Positions 41,279-48,175 of a DNA stretch of 51,601 bases are shown in pieces. Source of the DNA: Chloroflexota bacterium (GTDB lineage: Bacteria > Chloroflexota > Dormibacteria > Dormibacterales > Dormibacteraceae). The stretch lies in contig VBHA01000072.1 in NCBI GenBank assembly GCA_005889495.1, forward strand, positions 1 through 51,601. The letters run 5' to 3'. Made by a program: the position numbers and the translations under genes. How positions within the stretch are numbered: the stretch's first letter is position 1; every line of letters starts with the position of its first letter. Under the pieces are notes generated by a model. It did not search any database. It was given only the letters and a program-made list of their open reading frames with translations, and was not told where the DNA came from.

Positions 41279-42028
41279 TCAGCGCGCCAGCTTGATGTCC
41301 GAGTTCGGCGCCTCTCCAATGGGCCGCCCCTTGCGCAGCCGCCGCGCCGGCCGCACCAGGGAAGAAGGACAGAAGTCGTTGAGCACGCACTCCTCACAGC
41401 GTGGCCGGCGAGCGTCGCACACCCTGCGTCCGTGGAGGATCAGCCGGAGCGAAAGCCCGGTCCACTCCTCCTTCGGGACCATCGCGCACACCTGGTACTC
41501 GATCTTCACCGGGTCCCTGGTCGCCACGAGCCCAAGTCGGTTGGCCAGCCGGGTCACGTGCGTGTCGACCGCGAATCCGGGCTGATCGAACCCCGCGCCC
41601 AGGATCACGTTCGCCGTCTTCCGGCCGATCCCGGGGATCTTGACCATGTCCTCGATCGTATTCGGCACCTCGCCTCCGAACAGCTCGACGATCGCCCGGC
41701 TGGCGGCGATGATCCGCCTGGTCTTGAGGCGGAAAAAGCCGGTCGGCTTGATCAGCTTTTCGACCTCGGCGGGATCAGCCGCGGCCAGGTCGTCCGCGGT
41801 CGGGTACCGGCGGAAGAGCTCGGGCGTGACCAGGTTCACTGAGCGGTCCGTGGTCTGCGCGGAAAGGATCGTCGCGATCAAGAGCTGGAAGGGATTCGCG
41901 TGCGTCAATTCGGTGGCCGCCTGGTAGAGGTCGCGCAGGCGCTCGACCGTCAGCTGCGCTCGCTTCTTGGCGCCGCGCGGTGGCGGCGGCGTCGTCCAGG
42001 AGGGCTTGCGTTTGCCTCTAGGAGCCAA
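41279..42028 (-). CDS. nth: Endonuclease III (DNA glycosylase/AP lyase)
   Basis: A 249-residue base-excision repair enzyme for oxidised pyrimidines. Seen: the helix-hairpin-helix IPGIGRKTAN with catalytic Lys137, catalytic Asp155 (VDTHVTRLANR), and the Fe-S motif C-x6-C-x2-C-x5-C at 204, 211, 214 and 220. A basic N-terminal tail of about 25 residues and a C-terminal extension after the cluster make it longer than E. coli Nth. It overlaps the YqeY gene upstream by 11 bases. The stop adjoins the SOS-like box of the next gene. Confidence 0.95.
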   Translation of the reverse strand: MAPRGKRKPSWTTPPPPRGAKKRAQLTVERLRDLYQAATELTHANPFQLLIATILSAQTTDRSVNLVTPELFRRYPTADDLAAADPAEVEKLIKPTGFFRLKTRRIIAASRAIVELFGGEVPNTIEDMVKIPGIGRKTANVILGAGFDQPGFAVDTHVTRLANRLGLVATRDPVKIEYQVCAMVPKEEWTGLSLRLILHGRRVCDARRPRCEECVLNDFCPSSLVRPARRLRKGRPIGEAPNSDIKLAR

Positions 42029-42470
42029 GCAGCCGGCGCGCCACCGCCGCGATCTGGTTTCCGTCGGCCCGGCCCGCGAGCCGCGCGGTCGCGGCCTTCA
42101 TGACCGCGCCGAAGCCTTTCGGGCCTTCGGGCTTGACCTCGGCAATGACCGCGCGCACCTCGGCCTCGATGTCCTGCTCGCTCATCGCCGCGGGCAGGAA
42201 CCCGCGGAGCACCTGCATCTCCGCCTCCTCGCGCCGGGCCGCGTCCGCGCGGCCGGCCTTGCGGTAGACCTCGATCGCCTCCTCCCGTCGCTTGACCTCT
42301 TTACGCGCGACCCTGAGCACGAGGTCATCATCGATGGCGCCACCGGCCGCACCGTCCTTGCTGGCGCGCACAAGCTCGCTCTTCAGCAGGGACAGCGTGT
42401 TCAGACCGACCTCGTCGCGCCGCACGCGCGCGCTGACCATTTCCGACTGAATGCGGTCATAAAGTGCCAC
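42018..42470 (-). CDS. GatB/YqeY domain protein
   Basis: A 150-residue helical protein of the YqeY family, which shares its fold with the C-terminal tRNA-binding domain of GatB. Seen: the start LYDRIQSEMVSARVRRD, LSLLKSELV, ARKEVKRREEAIEVYRKAGR, FLPAAMSEQDIE and the end FGAVMKAATARLAGRADG. Role in tRNA metabolism is inferred only. GTG 42470 is chosen because the conserved domain begins there and GACAAT lies seven bases ahead. It is coupled to nth. Confidence 0.87.
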   Translation of the reverse strand: MALYDRIQSEMVSARVRRDEVGLNTLSLLKSELVRASKDGAAGGAIDDDLVLRVARKEVKRREEAIEVYRKAGRADAARREEAEMQVLRGFLPAAMSEQDIEAEVRAVIAEVKPEGPKGFGAVMKAATARLAGRADGNQIAAVARRLLGS

Positions 42471-42560
42471 CTGGGCGATTGTCACACATGCGCCTGGGCC
42501 GAAATATGCCTCGGTCTCGGGGGGGCCAGACACCGGACCGATCCCGGATAATCGGCGCCT

Positions 42561-43397
42561 ATGGCGTACCTCCTGGCCGGGCCCTTCGTCGCGCTCATCG
42601 GCATCGGCGCGGTCTTTTTCGTGCTGCGACGGAAGTCGGTCGAGAAGCGATCGATGTACTCCGCGCGGCGCTCGCAGATCGAACACAAGGTCAGAGCCGC
42701 GCGGCAGCGAACGATGACCCCGCACGGGCGAGGCCCGAAGCCGGCCGAAGAGACGATCCCGAGCGCGGGCGCGACGACTTTCGCGCAGACCCAGGCCCCC
42801 CAGCCGACTGTCGTCTGGGAGAAGCCGGCCTATGAGGCTCCGCCCGTGGCGCCGCCTTCCGCCCCACCCCGCGAGCAGCCGGCCGAGGCGCCGAGCCCCG
42901 CGCCGTGGGACCTGCCCGCCGCCGCCCCGGCTCCGGCGCCCGCGTTCGACTATCCCCCCGCTCCCCCGCAGCCGGCGTACACGCCACCCGCTCCCGAGCC
43001 CTTCAGGCCGGCCCCGGCGCCCACCCCGATGCCCGCGCCGAGCGAGCCGGCCTGGACTCCCGCGCCCGCACCCGCCGTCGAGCCCGCCAAGCAGATGGAG
43101 CCCGGCGCGTCCACGGCGTCAGCGACGTCGGCCGGCGCCTGGTCGGTGGTCAGCACCGCCAAGGAATCCGCGGAACCCGAGCGCGACGGCAAGAAGAAGA
43201 AGGACCGGGCCGCCGACGGCACGTCGGAGTGGCAGCTGGCGTCTGGGGACGCTCCGGGGATGGAGGCCGACCAGCCGGAGATGAAGCGCTCCAGCGGGAC
43301 CGTGATGGCGGTCGCTCAGTACGCGGTGCTCGTGGTCGGGCTGGTGATGGTGCTGATCGGCGTCCTCGTGATGGTCGCCAACTCACACTTCACGTAA
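42561..43397 (+). CDS. Pro/Ala-rich protein with a membrane segment at each end
   Basis: A 278-residue protein. One membrane segment lies at residues 4-23, a basic stretch follows, then a long Pro/Ala-rich region (about residues 70-170). A polar region with a Lys cluster (KKKKD) comes next, and a C-terminal membrane segment spans about residues 248-273. No catalytic motif. Such architecture suggests an envelope spacer or scaffold. GATAAT lies eight bases before the ATG. Its last eight bases overlap the converging cofD gene. Confidence 0.6.
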   Translation: MAYLLAGPFVALIGIGAVFFVLRRKSVEKRSMYSARRSQIEHKVRAARQRTMTPHGRGPKPAEETIPSAGATTFAQTQAPQPTVVWEKPAYEAPPVAPPSAPPREQPAEAPSPAPWDLPAAAPAPAPAFDYPPAPPQPAYTPPAPEPFRPAPAPTPMPAPSEPAWTPAPAPAVEPAKQMEPGASTASATSAGAWSVVSTAKESAEPERDGKKKKDRAADGTSEWQLASGDAPGMEADQPEMKRSSGTVMAVAQYAVLVVGLVMVLIGVLVMVANSHFT

Positions 43398-44283
43398 TAC
43401 CCAGCACCGCCTGGGCCAGGGCTCGGCCGCCGTCGCGCATCACCGTGTCGGCGACAAGCACTCGATAACCAAGCTGCCGGACCGCTGCCGCCAGGCCGGC
43501 GTCGCGCGCGTCGACGACGAACGTGGCAGCGATGTCGCCATACATCCTCGCGACCTCGATCGGATTCGGCTCCGGACCGAGGGCGCGCATCATCTCCACC
43601 GTCGGGCCCTTCAAGGCAACGCCCGCGACGATGGGCGTGACCGCGACTGTCTTCTCCCGCGGCAGCCGCTCGCGCACGAGCGCGAGGATCGGCGCGATCG
43701 AGATCAGGGGATTGGACGGCCCGACGACGACCACGTCCGCACCGAGCAGAGCCTCGAGCACCTCAGGCGTCGGACGCGCGGAGCCGATGCCCGCGAAATC
43801 GATGGCGCGAAGCCGGGGTGCGAGCCGCTCGCGGACGAAGTACTCCTGAAACGAGAGGTCGCCCGCGTCGGTCGCAAAGCGCGTTCTCACCGGCTCATCG
43901 GTCATCGGCAGCACACGGGCGTGCACGCCCATGCGCCGGCACAGCTCGCCGGTCGCTTCCGTCAGGGTGCAACCGCGGCGCAGCATCCCAGTTCGCACCA
44001 GGTGCGCGGCCAGGTCTTTGTCGCCGATCCGAAACCATGCGTCCTCGCCGATTCGTCCCATGCGGTCGAGGACCTGGAAGGTGTCGTCCTTCAAGCCATA
44101 CCCGGCCTGGTCGTTGAAGACCCCGGCCAGCCGGTAGATCACCGCGTCGATGTCGGGGCACACGAGCAGGCCCCAGAACTCGTCGTCGTCGGCGGTGTTG
44201 GCGACCACGGTGAGCTCGTGCTCGGGCCCGACCGCCTGTATGCCGGCGGCGAGCGCGGCGCCTCCGGTTCCGCCCGCGAGCAC
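43390..44283 (-). CDS. cofD: 2-phospho-L-lactate transferase CofD (FbiA)
   Basis: A protein of about 297 residues that joins the lactyl (or enolpyruvyl) phosphate unit to the deazaflavin Fo in coenzyme F420 synthesis. Seen: the opening AGGTGGAALAAG, NTADDDEFWGL, CPDIDAVIYRLAG, TEATGELCRRMG and GPSNPLISIAPIL. The family start has a longer first strand, so translation may begin at CTG 44295, which overlaps the cofE stop, rather than GTG 44283. Last gene of the fgd-cofC-cofE-cofD operon. Confidence 0.92.
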   Translation of the reverse strand: MLAGGTGGAALAAGIQAVGPEHELTVVANTADDDEFWGLLVCPDIDAVIYRLAGVFNDQAGYGLKDDTFQVLDRMGRIGEDAWFRIGDKDLAAHLVRTGMLRRGCTLTEATGELCRRMGVHARVLPMTDEPVRTRFATDAGDLSFQEYFVRERLAPRLRAIDFAGIGSARPTPEVLEALLGADVVVVGPSNPLISIAPILALVRERLPREKTVAVTPIVAGVALKGPTVEMMRALGPEPNPIEVARMYGDIAATFVVDARDAGLAAAVRQLGYRVLVADTVMRDGGRALAQAVLGIT

Positions 44284-44291
44284 GACGACCC

Positions 44292-45029
44292 TCAGCGGAA
44301 GAGGTCCTCCGCCGCGGGACGGATCAGGTCCTGGCCCGAGCCTACGCCTTCGAAGCTGAGCCCGCGGACGATCACCGCCGGGGTGCGTGCCGTCTTGCCC
44401 ATCACGAGGCCCGCGCTCGACGCGATATCGTCCGCCACCGCCAGCACCGTCGCGTGCAGCGGCCGGCCGTTGTCGTCAGCGGTGCCGCGCAGGTCCACGA
44501 CCGCGGCAAGGCCCGCCACGCCGAGGGCGACGTTGACGATGCCGAGCCGCCACGGCCTGCCGAATGTATCGGAGATCACCACGCCAACTTCTGTCCCGGT
44601 GAGCTCGCGAAGGCGGTCACGCAATCGATTCGCGCTCGCGTCTGGATCGACCGGCAGCAGCGTGAGCACGTCTCGGCCTCCGGTGTTGGAATGGTCCACG
44701 CCTGCATTGGCGCATACAAAGCCATGTCGAGTCTCGGTGATCAGCACGCGCTCGGAGCGCAGGATGCGGACGCTTTCATTCAGCACCACCTGGACCATGC
44801 GCGGATCGGGCGTGGCGATCAAACGCGCCGCGATCCGCACGGCGTCGTCGCTCGCCTGGATCGTGGTGGGGTCCACGAGGCGCCCCTCGGACTTCGAGAC
44901 GATCTTCTGCGCGACGACGAGCACGTCGCCTGCTAGCAGGGTGGCGTGGGCCGCGACCAGCTGCCCGATGTCGTCTCCGGGCCCCACCTCGGGCATCCCT
45001 TCGACGCCGAGGAGCTCGACCTGCCTCAC
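44292..45029 (-). CDS. cofE: F420-0:gamma-glutamyl ligase CofE
   Basis: A 245-residue ligase that adds gamma-linked glutamates to F420-0 with GTP. Seen: the conserved opening LLGVEGMPEVGPGDDI, VVAQKIVSKSEGR, NAGVDHSN, SDTFGRPWRLGIVNVA and DLRGTADDNGRPL. It lacks the C-terminal nitroreductase-like domain of mycobacterial FbiB. GTG-type overlap with cofC (45026-45029) shows coupled translation. Confidence 0.93.
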   Translation of the reverse strand: MRQVELLGVEGMPEVGPGDDIGQLVAAHATLLAGDVLVVAQKIVSKSEGRLVDPTTIQASDDAVRIAARLIATPDPRMVQVVLNESVRILRSERVLITETRHGFVCANAGVDHSNTGGRDVLTLLPVDPDASANRLRDRLRELTGTEVGVVISDTFGRPWRLGIVNVALGVAGLAAVVDLRGTADDNGRPLHATVLAVADDIASSAGLVMGKTARTPAVIVRGLSFEGVGSGQDLIRPAAEDLFR

Positions 45030-45619
45030 ACCGCGGGGCTGACGCGCGCGAGGTCGGACGGCTCGTCGAGGTCGAGCGCCATCGCGTCGGAGCGAAACAC
45101 GACGAATCTCACTCCGAGCCTCTCGGCGTCGGCGCGAAACCCCGCCAGCGATTCGTCGCCGAAGTGGAGGCCGATCGCATCCGGAGGGCGCAGATAGAGC
45201 GCATTGGTTCCACCTCGCCCGGTCGCCGGGGCGGCGACGGCCACCGGTGACGGGTGGCGAGCCGCCGACTGGAGCAGCGCGCGGACAGCGGCCTCCGTCA
45301 CCAGGGGCAGGTCGCTGGACAGCAGCAGCACGGCCCCCGCCCCCGCTTCGAGAGCGCGGTCGATGCCGCGCCTTGCGGCGACGTTCTGCCCCTCCTCGCG
45401 CGGCTCGAGCAGGATGTCGGCGCCCCAGGACGCCGCGACCTCGGCCACCTCCTCTCCCCCAGCCACGACGAGCACATGGTCGCCCGCCGCGGCGGCCTTG
45501 ACCGCGAGCCGCGCGTTATTCCGCGCCAGCACCCGCCTGGACTTCGCGCCCAGCGCCGGGCGCAAGCGCTGCTTGGCCGAGTCGAAGTCCTTGATCAGGA
45601 CCACGACCCAGGTCTTCAC
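45026..45619 (-). CDS. cofC: 2-phospho-L-lactate (or phosphoenolpyruvate) guanylyltransferase CofC (FbiD)
   Basis: A 197-residue nucleotidyltransferase that activates the phospho-lactate or PEP unit for CofD. Seen: VVVLIKDFDSAKQRL at the start, LLLSSDLPLVTEAAV with the metal Asp, and a GTNALYLRPPD segment typical of CofC. GTG 45619 overlaps the stop of fgd (GTGA); the slightly longer upstream frame is not needed. Third position in the F420 operon order fgd-cofC-cofE-cofD is tight on both sides. Confidence 0.92.
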   Translation of the reverse strand: MKTWVVVLIKDFDSAKQRLRPALGAKSRRVLARNNARLAVKAAAAGDHVLVVAGGEEVAEVAASWGADILLEPREEGQNVAARRGIDRALEAGAGAVLLLSSDLPLVTEAAVRALLQSAARHPSPVAVAAPATGRGGTNALYLRPPDAIGLHFGDESLAGFRADAERLGVRFVVFRSDAMALDLDEPSDLARVSPAV

Positions 45620-46629
45620 CGCGTCCCCCAACGCTCGCGAATCCTCGGCAGGATCTGAGCGCCATAGAGCTCCAGAAAGCGCGCCTGCTCATCGCCAGGA
45701 GAGTGGAAGACGAGGTGAGTGAAGCCGAGGTCCAGGTATGGGCGCAGCTGCTCGAGGTGCTCGTCCGGGTCGCCCGACACCAGCCAGCGCTGGTGCGCGA
45801 CGTCCTCGACCGTCCTGGCGAGGCGCTCCATCTCGCGCGGATCGTCGACGCCCGCTTTGCTCTCGGCGGGCAACGCGAGGGCGGCCCAGATCTTGGTGTC
45901 CTCCATGGCGCGCTTGCGGTCGGTGTCGAACGACACTTTCACCTCGATCATCCTGTCGAGGTCGTCTGGGTTGCGGCCGGACTCTTTGGCGCCATCGCGG
46001 AACGAGGGGAGCAACTGCTCCGAGTAGAGCTCCATTCCTTTGCCTGAGGTGCAGATGAGGCCATCGCCAGCGCGACCCGCGTACTTCGCGACCTGCGGCC
46101 CGCCCGCGCCGACGTAGATCGGAACGGCCTTCTCGGGGCGGTCGTAGATGGTCGCGTTGCGCGTGTGGTAATAGTCACCGTCGAACGTCACGGACTGCTC
46201 GCTCCAGAGCTGGCGGATGAGCTTTACGGCCTCGCGCAGCCGGGCGAAACGCTCGCGATTGTCCGGCCACTCGATGCCGAGAGCGCCCTCGTTGAGGTGC
46301 TCGCCGGTGCCGACGCCGAGGACCATGCGCTCTGGGAACAGCTCGCCGAGCGTGCCGAAGGCCTGGGCCACGATCGCCGGGTGATAGCGGAACGTCGGCG
46401 TGTTCACGGAAGTTCCAAGCAGGACGCGTTTGGTCCGCTCGCCGACCGCGGCGAGCCATGCGAAAGCAAACGGCGCGTGACCGTCTGAGTGGCGCCAGGG
46501 CTGGAAGTGATCGCTCACGAAAACCGAATCGAAGCCGCTGTCTTCCGCGGCGACGGCGAAGTCGAGAAGCTCGCGGGCGCTGAACTGCTCGGCCGAAGCC
46601 TTGTAACCGAGCCGCAGCGGCGGCTTCAA
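45616..46629 (-). CDS. fgd: F420-dependent glucose-6-phosphate dehydrogenase
   Basis: A 337-residue luciferase-like flavin/deazaflavin enzyme that oxidises glucose-6-phosphate and reduces F420. Compared from memory with M. tuberculosis FGD1, it keeps SDHFQPWRH (His41, Trp45) and the active-site Glu110 (GTGEHLNE). The three phosphate-binding residues also appear as Lys197 (SGKG), Lys258 (AESKAG) and Arg281 (HQRWLV). That makes a true Fgd, not just any LLM-family oxidoreductase, likely. TTG 46629 overlaps the stop of the upstream small membrane gene (TTGA). Confidence 0.9.
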   Translation of the reverse strand: MKPPLRLGYKASAEQFSARELLDFAVAAEDSGFDSVFVSDHFQPWRHSDGHAPFAFAWLAAVGERTKRVLLGTSVNTPTFRYHPAIVAQAFGTLGELFPERMVLGVGTGEHLNEGALGIEWPDNRERFARLREAVKLIRQLWSEQSVTFDGDYYHTRNATIYDRPEKAVPIYVGAGGPQVAKYAGRAGDGLICTSGKGMELYSEQLLPSFRDGAKESGRNPDDLDRMIEVKVSFDTDRKRAMEDTKIWAALALPAESKAGVDDPREMERLARTVEDVAHQRWLVSGDPDEHLEQLRPYLDLGFTHLVFHSPGDEQARFLELYGAQILPRIRERWGTR

Positions 46630-46814
46630 GAGCGCCTGCTGTAGCGCTTCCAGCTGAACGCGACGCCGCTGATCGCCGCGGCGACGAGGACGACCACGAG
46701 TGCGACCAGGCTCCGGCCGTCGAAGCTGGCGATGCCTGCCGCCGTCAGCAGCACGAACGCGCCCAGCGCGATCAGCATCATCACCACGAGCACGATCGCG
46801 CGGTGGAGCTTCAC
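46626..46814 (-). CDS. Small two-helix membrane protein
   Basis: A 62-residue protein from GTG 46814 with two hydrophobic segments (about residues 5-27 and 34-53) and a basic tail (WKRYSRRS). No family recognised. It is the first gene of the F420 operon, overlapping fgd by four bases, and its GTG lies seven bases after TAAGCT in the shared element at 46821-46827. Confidence 0.6.
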   Translation of the reverse strand: MKLHRAIVLVVMMLIALGAFVLLTAAGIASFDGRSLVALVVVLVAAAISGVAFSWKRYSRRS

Positions 46815-46820
46815 CCGCAG

Positions 46821-46827
46821 TAGCTTA
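46821..46827. promoter_or_regulatory. Symmetric bidirectional -10 element (F420 operon / birA)
   Basis: TAGCTTA supplies TAGCTT on the plus strand, seven bases before the birA GTG (46834), and TAAGCT on the minus strand, also seven bases before the GTG at 46814. The arrangement is exactly symmetric, with 19 bases between the two start codons. Confidence 0.65.
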
Positions 46828-46833
46828 CCGACC

Positions 46834-47445
46834 GTGGGTGATGGGCAAGTCGTGCACCTCGAGGTCGTCACATCGACGCAGGACGTCGCGCGCGACATGC
46901 CCATCGGTTCGGTGGTCATCGCCGATCACCAGACCAGAGGCCGAGGACGGATGAACAGGCGTTGGGAAGCGCCTCCGGGCGCGGCCCTGCTTGTGTCGTT
47001 CGTCCTGCAGCCGAACCCGGTCCTGAGCCTGGCCGCCGGTGTGGCCGCGGCCGAGGCCTGCGGTCCGCGTGTGCGGCTCAAGTGGCCGAACGACCTGCTC
47101 CTGAACGAACGCAAGCTCGGGGGGATCCTTGTCGAAGCGACGGCGCACAGGGCGATCTGCGGCATCGGCATCAACCTTGCCTGGGCCCCCGTCGGGGCCG
47201 CGAAGCTAGGCGAGCCGCGGGAAGCGGTCCTGGGGAGGCTCCGCCAGGAGATGGACCTGTGGACGGGCGCGCCGCAGGACCGCGTGCTCGAACGGTGGCG
47301 CGAGCTGTCGACCACGCTCGGCCGGCGGGTGCGGGTCGAGGTCGCGGGCGAGACCACCGAGGGCGTCGCCCAGGACATCGGCCCACACGGCGAGCTGATC
47401 GTCGACGGCCGGCCCTTCGTCGCCGGCAGCGTCACCCACCTATGA
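46834..47445 (+). CDS. birA: Biotin--[acetyl-CoA-carboxylase] ligase
   Basis: A 203-residue monofunctional biotin protein ligase that biotinylates the carrier domains of carboxylases. Seen: VTSTQDVARD, the biotinyl-AMP loop GRGRMNRRW, KWPNDLLLNERKLGGIL with the catalytic Lys region, and GIGINL. The N-terminal DNA-binding domain of E. coli BirA is absent (group I type). The carboxyltransferases at both ends of the first 31 kb imply substrates in the cell. Its last 14 bases overlap the converging sirtuin gene. Confidence 0.93.
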   Translation: MGDGQVVHLEVVTSTQDVARDMPIGSVVIADHQTRGRGRMNRRWEAPPGAALLVSFVLQPNPVLSLAAGVAAAEACGPRVRLKWPNDLLLNERKLGGILVEATAHRAICGIGINLAWAPVGAAKLGEPREAVLGRLRQEMDLWTGAPQDRVLERWRELSTTLGRRVRVEVAGETTEGVAQDIGPHGELIVDGRPFVAGSVTHL

Positions 47446-48175
47446 GAGAAACGATCTCCGGGAGGACCTCTCCCGAGCGGCCGTGGACCACGACCTCGGC
47501 GAAGCGGTCGAAGGGCGTGGGCTCGGCGTTGACGACGATCATCCGCGCCCCGCTCCTCAGGGCGAGCAAGGGTACGTCCGCGGCGGGGTAGACGACGAGA
47601 GATGTGCCGACCACCAGCATCACGTCCGCCTCGGAGGCGAGCTGGAAGGCCTCCTGGGTCGCATCCGGCGGCATCGGCTCGCCGAACAGCACGACCGTCG
47701 GCTTGAGAACGGCGCCTCCACAGCCCGTGCATCGCGGCGGCATCTCGGTCTCCAGGCGGGCCTGGACCTCCGAGCGCGGCTCGCGGCGGCCGCACGTCAG
47801 GCACTCGACGAAGCGCCCCGAACCGTGCAGTTCCAGGACCCGCCTGCTGCCCGCGTCCTGGTGCAGGCCGTCGGTGTTCTGCGTCACCAGCGCCACGAGA
47901 CAGCCGCGGGCCTCCAGGGCCGCGAGGGCCTCGTGACCCGGGTTCGGTCTCGCGGCCAGGGCTATTCGCCCGCGGTCCTTCGAGACCCGCCAGTAGGCCG
48001 CCGGGTCGGCGAGGAAGGTCTCGATCGACGAAACCTTGACGGGGTCGTACTGCGTCCACAGCCCGCCCTCGCCGCGAAAAGTCGGGATGCCGCTCTCGGC
48101 GGAGACGCCGGCACCCGTCAGCGCAAGCCCGCGGCGAGCGCCGGCAAGCAGGTCCGCCGCCCGCTGGACGGTCAA
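47432..48175 (-). CDS. cobB: Sirtuin-type NAD-dependent protein deacylase
   Basis: A 247-residue sirtuin. Seen: GAGVSAESGIPTFRG for NAD binding, the catalytic region TQNTDGLHQDAGS with HG (LELHGSG), four zinc cysteines (CLTCG and CTGCG), GTSLVVYPAA, and a C-terminal NAEPTPFD. The absence of the Tyr-Arg pair diagnostic of desuccinylases was not verified. TTG 48175 overlaps the stop of the upstream cyclase (TTGA), so both are on one transcript. Confidence 0.92.
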   Translation of the reverse strand: MTVQRAADLLAGARRGLALTGAGVSAESGIPTFRGEGGLWTQYDPVKVSSIETFLADPAAYWRVSKDRGRIALAARPNPGHEALAALEARGCLVALVTQNTDGLHQDAGSRRVLELHGSGRFVECLTCGRREPRSEVQARLETEMPPRCTGCGGAVLKPTVVLFGEPMPPDATQEAFQLASEADVMLVVGTSLVVYPAADVPLLALRSGARMIVVNAEPTPFDRFAEVVVHGRSGEVLPEIVSLIGG

